Of a DNA stretch of 45,584 bases, positions 1 through 7,937 are shown piece after piece. The position numbers and the translations under genes are program-made. The notes beneath the pieces were generated by a model. The model saw only the letters and a program-made list of their open reading frames with translations. It was not told the origin of the DNA and did not search any database. The stretch comes from Myxococcales bacterium (GTDB lineage Bacteria; Myxococcota_A; UBA9160; SMWR01): positions 1 through 45,584 of the forward strand of contig JADFQO010000022.1 of the NCBI GenBank assembly GCA_022561775.1. Direction: 5' to 3'. Every line of letters starts with the position of its first letter. Position 1 is the first letter of the stretch.

Positions 1-851
1 CGCCCAAGCCGCCCGCGCCCGCGCGCAGGGCTCTCGCCGAGCGGCGCAAGCTCGACTTCGCGCCGGCGATGCAGACCGTGCAACCCCAGATCGTCAACAA
101 ACGCGTGATCGCCAACGCCGCGCCTGCAATCGATGCAGAAATGTTCCAGATGGATTCGCTCAACGCCGCTGCGGCGCCGACGCAGGTGAAACGCTCCGCG
201 ATCGACGTCGATCGCGTTTCGGCCATTGGTGCGGTCGGTGGTTTTCAGGCCTCGAAGGTCGAAGTCCATCAGGCGGCGGGGCCGGCGGTGCGCGGTCCGA
301 TCGAAGCGGTTGGACCGGTCGGTCCATCGGTGGGTCCGCGCAAAGTGGCCGGCACCAACGGGAACAGCTTCGGAACCGGATCGCTCGCGATCAACCAGGG
401 TTCATCGGTCCGCGATGGCGTGCTCACCTCTCGCGACGTGGTCGGCTCGCCCGCGGGCGCGGTTCTCGTCAGCGTAAACACAGCGGTCGGCGAGGGGAAT
501 CTGAGCGGCCCCGGCGGAACCGGAACCGGGCTCTCGCCCGGTGGCGCCGCCACGGACTGTCTGAAGCGAACGGAAGTCAAGGCGTACATACAGGACCTGC
601 AACAGCGGATCTACTCGCGCTGGAATCTTCCCTATGGCGTCAACGACGCTCGCGTGATACTGCGCTTTGCGATCGATGTTGCGGGATCCGCCTCGAGCAT
701 TCAGCTTGTCAGGGGCGACAACGCGATCGGCGCGAGCGCCATCGACGCCATGCGAGCGTCCTCCCCCTTTCCCCCAATGCCCGATCGCGTGCGGTGTCTT
801 GCCAACAAGAACATCAACGCGACCTTTTCCAGCTCATCCGTTGCAGGCTGA
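1..851 (+). CDS. TonB/TolA-like energy transducer, C-terminal part (5' end outside window)
   Basis: The frame is already open at the left edge and reads Pro/Ala-rich sequence (PKPPAPARR) before its first Met at 69, so the N-terminus, expected to hold the inner-membrane anchor, is missing. The middle is low-complexity Ala/Gly/Val/Pro, including VGPVGPSVGP, as in periplasm-spanning linkers. The last 95 residues fit a TonB/TolA C-terminal domain: YIQDLQQRIYSRWNLP, then a beta strand (VILRFAIDVAG) and the SPFPPMPD turn. Such domains pass proton-motive-force energy to outer-membrane partners; TonB and TolA/AgmX-like roles cannot be told apart from this fragment. It ends 31 bp before the next gene, so the two may be co-transcribed. 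Confidence 0.75.
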   Translation, partial: PKPPAPARRALAERRKLDFAPAMQTVQPQIVNKRVIANAAPAIDAEMFQMDSLNAAAAPTQVKRSAIDVDRVSAIGAVGGFQASKVEVHQAAGPAVRGPIEAVGPVGPSVGPRKVAGTNGNSFGTGSLAINQGSSVRDGVLTSRDVVGSPAGAVLVSVNTAVGEGNLSGPGGTGTGLSPGGAATDCLKRTEVKAYIQDLQQRIYSRWNLPYGVNDARVILRFAIDVAGSASSIQLVRGDNAIGASAIDAMRASSPFPPMPDRVRCLANKNINATFSSSSVAG

Positions 852-882
852 TCGGACCGAATCAAACTGGCTGGGCTACCGG

Positions 883-3800
883 GTGGCCACCGTCAGGTCG
901 GCTGTCGCGCCGTTTCTCGCGCTGCTGGCCGCGGTTGCCGCGCCTCTCGCCGGCGCCCACGCGGCCTGCCCTCCCATCGAGCTCCTCTACGACGAAAACG
1001 AAGACGTCCACGAGAAGCACGTCGACCACAACAAGGACTGCAAGTTCGACGAGTTCGTCTACTACGCCAGCGGCAAGCCCGAACGAGCCGAAAAGGACAC
1101 CGATCTCAACGGCGTGATCGACGTCTGGATCTTCTACGAGCGCAACGGCGAACCGAGCCGCCAGGAGCAGGATACCACCGGAGACGGAAAGGCCGATCGC
1201 TGGGTCCACTACAAAGACGGCAAACCGAGCACCCAGCTCGACGACAAGAACGCCGACGGCAAGGCCGACACGATCCTCACCTACAGGGATGAACTGCCCG
1301 AACGTCTCGAGGAGGACACCAACTTCGACGGCAAGCCCGACCGCATCACCACCTACGAGGGCGGGGTCGTCGTTGCCATCGAGGCAGATCACGACCACAG
1401 TGGACGTCCGGACGTCCGCGCGCGGTTCAATCCCGATGGCAGCAAAAGCGTGGAAGAGCAGGATACTACCGGCGACAGCAGATACGACACTGCGATCTAT
1501 TACGAGAACGGCCTCAAGGTGCGACTCGAAGAAGACACCACCGCCGATGGCAAGAAGGACGTCGTCACCTTCTTCGAAGCGGGCGTCATCGTCAAGAAAC
1601 AGGCCGATACCACCGGCGATGGGCATTTCGATCGGGTCGCCCGCTATCAGAACGGCATCGAACGCACCCAGATTCAGGACGTAGACGGTGACGGCAAGCC
1701 GGAGCGCGTGGTCCACCTCGACGCCACCGGCAAGATCGAGCGCGAGGAAATCGACAGCAACGGCAACGGGAAAGCCAACCTCTTCCGCTTTTACCAGGGC
1801 GGAAAGCGTGTGCGGGAAGAGGAAGACACCAACGGGAACGGCGAAGCCGACGTCATCACCCTCATGGAGGGCGAAACTCCGATCCGCCGAGATGCCGACA
1901 CCACGGGAGACGGCCGCAAGGATACGGTGATCGAATTCCGCGGCGGAAAAAAGGCCAGGCAATTCGAGGACCGCAACGCCGACGGAAAACCAGACGCCCG
2001 CTACACGTTCGACGAGAAAGGACACGTGGAGATCGAGGACCTCGATGAGGACCGCGACGGGCACTTTGAAATCACCGTCGAATACCAGGCCGGAAAGCGA
2101 ACCCGCCGCCTCGTAAAGGCGAAGGAGACAGATCGGATCGAGCGAATCGAATTCTTCGAAGCTGAAAAACTGGTTCGCGTCGAGTTGGATGAAAACGGCG
2201 ATGGCCGCACCGATCTCTGGAATTTTTACGCGTCGGGCGGCGCGCTGATCCGCCAGGAGCAAGACACCGATTACAATGGCAACGTCGATTCCTGGATCGA
2301 ACTCGATCCCGAAAGTCACAAAGAGATCGCAGTGCGTCGCGACACCGATGGCGATCAGAAAGTCGACAGCTGGCGCACCAACGATCGCGACGGCGCCCCG
2401 GTTACGCTCGAGGAAGACCGGAATCGCGACGAGAAGGTCGACCGCAAAATCTCGTTCACGGACGGCGAGCCATCGAGCTTCGAAGAGGACACCGACTTCG
2501 ACGGCCGGATCGATTTCCGCGGAACGCTCGATGCGCTCGGCGACACGCAGCGAGAGGAGCGCGACACCACCGGTGACGGAAGTTTCGACACCGCGATCAC
2601 GTATCACAGTGGAGTCAAGATCCGAGAGGAACGAGACACTCGGAGCGATGGAAAATACGACGCCGTCACCCACTTCGAAAAGGGTATTCGGGTCCGGCAA
2701 CAGCGCGACACGCAGGGCGATGGAAGGTTCGATTCGACGATGATCTTTGAAAATGGTCGAGAGAAGATCCAGAGCCGCGATACCAACGGCGATGGCAGAC
2801 CGGATGTCGTCGTCTACTTCAACGAGGAAAACCAACCAGAGAGAGATGAGATCGATACCAACGCCGATGGGCGGCCAGATCACAAGAACCATTACAAGAA
2901 CGGTGTGCTGGTTTACGACGAAATTGACCAGGACTTCGATGGCAGGTTCGAATTGGTCACCACCTACAGAGAAGGCAAGCCCCACCGAACGGAAGCCGAT
3001 CTCGATGGCGACGGTTCCCCCGACCTGATGATCGAATACGAGAACGGCCGAAAGAGCGTGCAGCGAGAAGATCGGAATTCAGATGAGAAGTTCGATCTGG
3101 TCACCTACTTCGACGAGAACGAGAGCCCGAAGCGCGTCGAAGACGACGTCGACCACGACGGAAGATTCGAAACCGTCACCTTCTACGAAGGGGGCAAGAA
3201 GGTACGGGTCGAGAAGGACCGCAACGGCGATGGGAAACCAGATATCTTGATCTACTTTGACGGCGACGTCATTGCGCGCCAGGAGGAAGACAGCGACTTC
3301 GACGGCGTCGTGGACGTGCGCAACAGAGTGGGCGCAAAGGGCGAGCGGGTCCAAGAGGTGGACACCGACTCCGACGGTAGGATGGATACCTGGCTCACGA
3401 GCGACGCCGAGGGGAACGTCGTCAAGAGAGAAGACGACCAGAGCGGAGATGGGAAACCGGACCGGACCGTCTATTTCAAGGACGGCAAGATCGAACGCCT
3501 CGAGCAGGACACCGATGCGGGAGGCTGCATCGACCTGAAACAGTGGTTTGATGGCGCTGAAAAAGTTCGAGCCGAATACCGGGATAGCACCGGGGACTGC
3601 AAGACCGATATCTGGAGCTACTTCGAGAAGGAAGTTCTGGTGCGGCAGGGTCAGGACACGCTGGGCAAGGGTCGACCGCAGCTCTTGAACCATTTCGATT
3701 CCAACGGGGCCTTGATCGTTCAGGAGGTCGCGAGCGAAAGCGGTCGCAACCCGGAGAAAAAGCTGTTCCTAAACGCTGCCGGCGATGTGACCGCTCAATG

Positions 3801-4161
3801 TCTACTGGATGCCGAAGGCAAGAAGCTCAACGTTCGCACCATCATCGTCGGGGGCGTGGTGGTCGAGGCTTTGATCGATACAACGGGTAACGGCGTGGCC
3901 GATAATCGAGAAGTGTACGAGGGCGGAGTTCACGTACGGACGGATGTCGACACGAACAACGATCGCAGGCCCGATGTCACGATCTCAGCGGGGCCGGGCG
4001 GCGTCTCGAGACAGGACGAGGACATCGACTTCGATGGAATCGTCGATCACCGCTTCGATGGCGACACGCCGGTCGACGTACCCGCTGACACGAAGTTGGC
4101 CGGAGAGAAATTCGGAAGACTCGATTGTGGAAGCTTCCACCGGTTCTGGTGGAAGCGATAG
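883..4161 (+). CDS. Secreted protein of about 40 calcium-loop/YwqK-like repeats
   Basis: I place the start at GTG 883 because it opens a good signal peptide (VATVRSAVAPFLALLAAVAA, cleavage near AHA-AC), giving 1092 residues; TTG 841 is an alternative and no clear ribosome site decides. Everything after the signal is one periodic array. Each unit of about 21-23 residues has an EF-hand/thrombospondin-type-3-like loop, D-x-[ND]-x-D-G-x-x-D (for example DTTGDGKADRW), then a short beta hairpin of the YwqK/MORN kind (Y-x-x-G-K). I count about 40 loops; a few near the C-terminus are degenerate (DTLGKGRPQLL). Inference: an extracellular or periplasmic repeat rod stabilised by calcium. The function is unknown. 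The TonB-like neighbour suggests an envelope role. Confidence 0.8.
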   Translation: MATVRSAVAPFLALLAAVAAPLAGAHAACPPIELLYDENEDVHEKHVDHNKDCKFDEFVYYASGKPERAEKDTDLNGVIDVWIFYERNGEPSRQEQDTTGDGKADRWVHYKDGKPSTQLDDKNADGKADTILTYRDELPERLEEDTNFDGKPDRITTYEGGVVVAIEADHDHSGRPDVRARFNPDGSKSVEEQDTTGDSRYDTAIYYENGLKVRLEEDTTADGKKDVVTFFEAGVIVKKQADTTGDGHFDRVARYQNGIERTQIQDVDGDGKPERVVHLDATGKIEREEIDSNGNGKANLFRFYQGGKRVREEEDTNGNGEADVITLMEGETPIRRDADTTGDGRKDTVIEFRGGKKARQFEDRNADGKPDARYTFDEKGHVEIEDLDEDRDGHFEITVEYQAGKRTRRLVKAKETDRIERIEFFEAEKLVRVELDENGDGRTDLWNFYASGGALIRQEQDTDYNGNVDSWIELDPESHKEIAVRRDTDGDQKVDSWRTNDRDGAPVTLEEDRNRDEKVDRKISFTDGEPSSFEEDTDFDGRIDFRGTLDALGDTQREERDTTGDGSFDTAITYHSGVKIREERDTRSDGKYDAVTHFEKGIRVRQQRDTQGDGRFDSTMIFENGREKIQSRDTNGDGRPDVVVYFNEENQPERDEIDTNADGRPDHKNHYKNGVLVYDEIDQDFDGRFELVTTYREGKPHRTEADLDGDGSPDLMIEYENGRKSVQREDRNSDEKFDLVTYFDENESPKRVEDDVDHDGRFETVTFYEGGKKVRVEKDRNGDGKPDILIYFDGDVIARQEEDSDFDGVVDVRNRVGAKGERVQEVDTDSDGRMDTWLTSDAEGNVVKREDDQSGDGKPDRTVYFKDGKIERLEQDTDAGGCIDLKQWFDGAEKVRAEYRDSTGDCKTDIWSYFEKEVLVRQGQDTLGKGRPQLLNHFDSNGALIVQEVASESGRNPEKKLFLNAAGDVTAQCLLDAEGKKLNVRTIIVGGVVVEALIDTTGNGVADNREVYEGGVHVRTDVDTNNDRRPDVTISAGPGGVSRQDEDIDFDGIVDHRFDGDTPVDVPADTKLAGEKFGRLDCGSFHRFWWKR
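4133..4156 (+). terminator. Stem-loop at the 3' end of the repeat-protein gene
   Basis: GCTTCCACC pairs perfectly with GGTGGAAGC (9 bp) around the six-base loop GGTTCT, ending two bases before the TAG stop. There is no T-run, so intrinsic termination is uncertain; it could also protect the mRNA 3' end or simply be coding sequence. The next gene converges on this point. Confidence 0.35.
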
Positions 4162-4265
4162 GCCGATCCGATCAGCTCACGCCTTGCAGCGGGTTCGGCT
4201 ATAGCGCGAGCGAGGGTCTATTCCCCCGATGCTCATTCCGAGCAATAAAGCGCGGCGTACTTTTC

Positions 4266-5275
4266 CTAATCGCCAATCTGCTCCCAGGCTGCCCGAAGCT
4301 CGTCGCGGAAATCGGGGTGCGCGAGCGCGCTGTTGATCGAAACGAATTTCCGATTCCGCGAGATGATCGCGGGAGAATTCACCTGATCGACGGGCAAGAA
4401 GCGCACCTCTTCTCGACCATCCAACCAATCATAGAGTTCCCGCGTACCTGCGGCGAAGGTGGTGATCGACAAACCATCGTGTATTCCCTTCCGGTTTGTC
4501 ACCTTTCCCGCCTCGTGTAGACGCATGAGTCCGGTCGTGAACATCTTGGTGTGTATCCCGTAGTCGGAGCCGGAGTTCTCGACCAGGAGATCGGCGAGCT
4601 CACCGGGTACACCGCCGATTCCGATCTGGATCGTCGCGCCGCTTTCGATATACGGCAGCGCATACCCGGCGATCGCCCGATCGAGGGGAGTGCTGGGGGG
4701 GTCCGCGAGAACGAAAGGCGCCCGGTCACTTTCGACGATTACATCCGCTTCCTCGATGCAGAGGGTGTGCGGGAATTCGGGCGGGATTCCCAATGTTTGC
4801 GGCAGCGCGGGATTCACTTCCACGATCAGCAGCCGCTCCGGGTCACGGCCCGCGCGGTGCAACTCGTCGACAGAGGCTCCCGCGTGGAGCGAGAGGCTCA
4901 TCTGATCTGCCCGCTCTCGTTCGGCGGTGTCGCTGCAGTGGCCATGACTCGCGGGCGCAGAGTCGCCGGGAATTCGCGAAATCGACGGAAATCGGCGGGT
5001 ACGAAACGCACGTCGTGGCCGGCCGCGCGGAGCCCGCGCTCCACGGGTCCAAAGAATCCGCTGCGTAACTGGACGCCGCGCCGCGTGAAGACGCGGAAAA
5101 AGTCACTCAGTAATGCGCTGAATACGACGAGTTCTTCGAAATCATCTCGCTCCCCGAGCGCATGGATGAAGGCTGCCGGCTGGCCCGGGGCCAGCGGCAG
5201 GCCCAGCGTGTCCCGCACCGCAACCAATGCGGCCGCATCCGCCATCGAACGGATTTTCGTCTTCCAGGCCGTCAT
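4266..5275 (-). pseudogene. Acetyl-CoA hydrolase/CoA-transferase family, broken by a frameshift and an internal deletion
   Basis: The two halves lie in different frames. The N-terminal half (start ATG 5275, GGGGAGG upstream) reads the family's LGLPLAPGQPAAFIHALGER and ends at MATAATPPNESGQIR-stop (4898). The C-terminal half continues in another frame from MSLSLHAGASVDELH to 4266. The switch point holds a tandem 5-bp duplication (CAGATCAGAT on this strand); removing one copy restores TPPNESGQMSLSLHAGA, a normal family junction. A second lesion is in frame: FVSINSAL runs straight into AHPDFRDELRAAW, where relatives have about 95 residues more, beginning EVDLxGQVN. From family knowledge that Glu is the likely catalytic residue. 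The intact protein would be about 430 residues; this encodes about 334. Almost certainly inactive, though the frameshift alone could be a sequencing error. Confidence 0.8.
4900..4909 (-). repeat. 5-bp tandem duplication causing the frameshift
   Basis: The plus strand reads ATCTGATCTG (CAGATCAGAT on the coding strand). One unit too many puts TGA in frame immediately afterwards and separates the two halves of the CoA-transferase. Loss of one unit by slippage would restore the frame. Confidence 0.75.
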
Positions 5276-5480
5276 CTCGAGATCACCACCTCCCCAACCT
5301 GGCGCCGACACTCTTCCGGAATGCTCGGCCGATTCAACAGCACGTCCTCAAGGGAAGTTCGCGAAGGCAGCCGCGATTTGCGACTTTCCTGCCGTCTCAT
5401 GCCTGAGACCCAGGCTTTGTGGGCGTTTTCGGGGCCAACCGTCCACCGCAGCTCGAAAGGCCGGACGCGGTCTGGCGGCG

Positions 5481-5735
5481 ATGACGACCGGCTTTCTGGA
5501 GGTTCCGGGCAATATGGTGGCGGCGACGCGCGAGCAAGGTCCCGCCATGGGCCTGCCGCTCGGCTTCGTTATCGGACTCGGGAAGCTCGTGGTTCGCGAG
5601 CTCGTGGGGGTCTACGAATTCGTTTCTGCTCCATTCGAAGCGCCCGCCGGTTTTCAGCCGATCATCGATCCTGAATACCCGTGGGATTATTTCCAGAAGG
5701 GCGGCGCGTCCTCAAACGACAAGCGCTCCAATTAG
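5481..5735 (+). CDS. TIGR04073-like (exosortase-associated) protein, N-terminus missing or displaced
   Basis: The sequence TTGFLEVPGNMVAATREQG...GVYEFVSAPFEAPAGF...PIIDPEYPWDYF matches my memory of the TIGR04073 family, small exported proteins found in genomes with exosortase systems. The family core normally starts a few residues earlier, and here the in-frame upstream codons also read AGRGLAAM, so homology extends before the only Met at 5481. No signal peptide or start codon precedes it in this frame, and the other two frames give none either. I therefore annotate from ATG 5481 (84 residues) but suspect a 5' truncation or frameshift. It lies back to back with the broken CoA-transferase. No exosortase is visible in this window. 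Confidence 0.55.
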   Translation: MTTGFLEVPGNMVAATREQGPAMGLPLGFVIGLGKLVVRELVGVYEFVSAPFEAPAGFQPIIDPEYPWDYFQKGGASSNDKRSN

Positions 5736-5863
5736 ATAGGCGAATTGAACGCCCGCTTTCCTCGGCGTCGACGAGCCTCTGACCGCCTCTTATCGTACGC
5801 CTCGGACCGCTGGATCCAGCGGAGTCGATCACCTTCTCGGCTCGGCTCGCGCAAACCGAATTC

Positions 5864-6622
5864 CTAGTTTTTCGAGACTCCTGCCGCGGAGGCGCCGACC
5901 CATCTTCGGTAGAAGGGTGGCGCGGTGAAGGAGAGCCACAGCGCGATCACGGAGATGACTTCGACCAATCCGAGAGAGACGTCGAGCCATCCCGACCACA
6001 CTCCGTGGAGTTCGTAGACGATGTACATGGGTATGTAGAGGACGTAGGTAAAAGAGGCGAGTGCCGCGTAGAATCCGATCAAGAAATACCGATTACGGAC
6101 GACCGGATCGATCAAACCGAGCGGGACTCGGCGTCGCGAAACCAGGTACTCCACGAAGGATTCGATCGACAGCCACACGAAGGGCACCGTGCAGCCGACC
6201 CATTCGAGCCAGAATCCCTTATAGGACAGCGGCGAATAGCCCTCCCAGTCTCCCTCCAGCGCCGAGATCGTCAGGCCAGCAGCGATCACCGCGGCGGCGC
6301 TTCCGACCGCAAGGCCGCCCCAACGCGTGTGGCTGCGGAAGACACGCCACGCGAACAGGGCAATCGAAATGGAACAGGCGGCCGAACAGATCCTCGCTAT
6401 GAAGGTGAGCGGCTCGAGGAATTGATCGACGTTCGCAACGAAGGAGATTTCCGCGAAACCGAACGAGAAGCCGTTACAGAGAAACGCCAAGCCCAGCCAG
6501 AAACTGGGGCCACCGTTTTCGCGAGACGTCGTCTGAAGCAGGTAGATTCCTACACCGATATAAGAAATTCCAGCAAGAAATACGATCAGCGTGCCCGCTT
6601 CCTGTGCTAGTTCTTCGAGCAT
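5864..6622 (-). CDS. Seven-helix membrane protein of unknown function (paralogue of 44516-45262)
   Basis: The start is ATG 6622 (AAAGG seven bases upstream); the preceding TTG is less likely. The 252-residue product has about seven hydrophobic segments and almost no soluble parts. I recognise no named family. It aligns along its whole length with the protein at 44516-45262: FWLEWVGCTVPFVWLSIES against FFMEWLGYTIPCIWMGCEA, DPVVRNRYFLIGF against PAIVANRYLLLAL, and LVEVISVIALWLSF against GAEIASVTLLWLAF. The invariant E-W, P-x-x-W, N-R-Y and E-[IV]-x-S-V residues inside or beside helices suggest a sensor or channel rather than a simple anchor; that is inference. It stands alone here, without the small partner genes found beside its paralogue. 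Confidence 0.75.
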   Translation of the reverse strand: MLEELAQEAGTLIVFLAGISYIGVGIYLLQTTSRENGGPSFWLGLAFLCNGFSFGFAEISFVANVDQFLEPLTFIARICSAACSISIALFAWRVFRSHTRWGGLAVGSAAAVIAAGLTISALEGDWEGYSPLSYKGFWLEWVGCTVPFVWLSIESFVEYLVSRRRVPLGLIDPVVRNRYFLIGFYAALASFTYVLYIPMYIVYELHGVWSGWLDVSLGLVEVISVIALWLSFTAPPFYRRWVGASAAGVSKN

Positions 6623-6809
6623 CAAAACGCCTTTGAGGCCAGGGTTTCTCGCGAGGGACCGGGTGTCCCACCGCTATACATCGACTGGTCGATCGCAGAC
6701 TTGAAGCTGCTAAGCGCCAGGAGTGCGGTTTCTGGAACCGGCGATCCCGCGCCCACCGCGAGATCGCAGTGTCAGCGGTCCGCTAGAGCAACACGGCGTC
6801 GGCAGCCCG

Positions 6810-7874
6810 CTACGCGAAGCGGTCGGCGAGGGCCCGGTGTTCGGCGTAGGGAGGAGCGAGAGGCTTGCCGTCGGCGTTCTCTAATGATTCACGCAAACCC
6901 GCATAGCGCCGTTTGAGATCGATCATGCGCCGCAATGGGTTTTCGAGTTTCGCGTCGGGCGCGCGCTCCAACTGGCGAAGCACCTCTTCGCGGAGTCCGG
7001 GGTCACTGCAAACCAGCAGTGAGTCCAGATCGGCCTCCAGGCAGCCGTCGACCATCGCTTTCGGGCTGTGGTGATCGGCGACGGCCTTCATCTCCAGATC
7101 GTCCGAAAATACGACGCCATCGTACGCGAGTTCGTCACGCAGGATCGCCATCACGTCGGGCGACAGCGTGGCGGGCCTCTTTGCGTCGAGGGCGGGTAAC
7201 AATACGTGGGCCGTCATGATGCTCGCGACCCCGGTCTCGATGGCGGAGATGAACGGAAGCAGCTCCACCGCGCGCAGACGCGCGAGGTCGTGGTCGAGGC
7301 GCGGCAACTCGAAGTGGCTGTCGCAGGCCGTATCACCGTGGCCGGGGAAGTGCTTCGCGCAAGAAGCGACACCCGCCTCTTGCATGGCGCGGATGAAATG
7401 AGCGGCGTGGACCGCCACGCGCGTCGGTTCGCTGCCGAAGCTGCGGTCTCCGATGATCGGGTTCGCGGGGTTCGTGTCGACATCGACGCAGGGCGCAAAA
7501 TCGAGGCCAATCCCGAGATCCGACAACTCCACCGCGAGTGCCCGCGCGACCGCGGCCGTCAACTCCGGATCGTCGGTCTCGCCGAGTCTTTGCATCGGGG
7601 GCCACTGCGTCCAGGGATCGAGGAGCCGCTGAACCCGGCCACCCTCTTGATCGATCGCAATCAACAGCGGTGCGCCTTCGGGCGCGCAGGCGTGAAGCGC
7701 CGCATTCAGATTTCTGACCTGTTCGGGGTCACCGATATTGCGCGCGAACAGGACTATCCCGCCGATGCGGCCAGCGGCGATCAGACGCGCGATGTCCTCA
7801 GGCGGCTCGAGCCCCTCGAAACCCGCAAAGAGCAGCTGTCCGGGTTGCCATTTAGACGACATGCTCACGCTCAT
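6810..7874 (-). CDS. nagZ: Beta-N-acetylhexosaminidase NagZ (glycoside hydrolase family 3)
   Basis: A 354-residue GH3 enzyme that removes N-acetylglucosamine from cytoplasmic muropeptide fragments in peptidoglycan recycling. Visible marks are the GGIVLFARN strand, IDQEGGRVQRL, the family loop CAKHFPGHGDT near residue 175 (His/Asp general acid-base pair) and VVFSDDLEM near residue 256 with the nucleophile Asp. There is no signal peptide, as expected for NagZ. Met1 (7874) and Met5 (7862) both lie in or beside the last unit of a 23-bp repeat array, so the start is uncertain; Met5 begins the conserved part (SSKWQPGQLLFAGFEG). It lies 63 bp downstream of aroA on the same strand and may be co-transcribed. 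Confidence 0.93.
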   Translation of the reverse strand: MSVSMSSKWQPGQLLFAGFEGLEPPEDIARLIAAGRIGGIVLFARNIGDPEQVRNLNAALHACAPEGAPLLIAIDQEGGRVQRLLDPWTQWPPMQRLGETDDPELTAAVARALAVELSDLGIGLDFAPCVDVDTNPANPIIGDRSFGSEPTRVAVHAAHFIRAMQEAGVASCAKHFPGHGDTACDSHFELPRLDHDLARLRAVELLPFISAIETGVASIMTAHVLLPALDAKRPATLSPDVMAILRDELAYDGVVFSDDLEMKAVADHHSPKAMVDGCLEADLDSLLVCSDPGLREEVLRQLERAPDAKLENPLRRMIDLKRRYAGLRESLENADGKPLAPPYAEHRALADRFA

Positions 7875-7918
7875 TCAGACGACGTACCCACGCCCAATCA
7901 GGCAACGTACCCACGCCC
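7850..7918 (-). repeat. Three tandem 23-bp units across the aroA-nagZ gap and nagZ start
   Basis: On the minus strand, units begin at 7918, 7895 and 7872. The first two share GGGCGTGGGTACGT exactly. The third (18 of 23 matching the second) contains the start codons of nagZ. The array looks like a stepwise duplication of the nagZ initiation region. Confidence 0.75.
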
Positions 7919-7937
7919 ACGCGACACCGGTGCAGAC

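Noticed and set aside
862..2985. Long (707-codon) open frame on the minus strand
   Set aside because: It is antisense to the repeat protein. Its hydrophobic, periodic sequence is produced by the repeated Asp/Gly codons of the real gene.
4551..5480. Plus-strand open frame continuous with the TIGR04073-like gene
   Set aside because: This part is antisense to the CoA-transferase pseudogene and shows no conserved sequence; only the last ~90 codons are gene-like.
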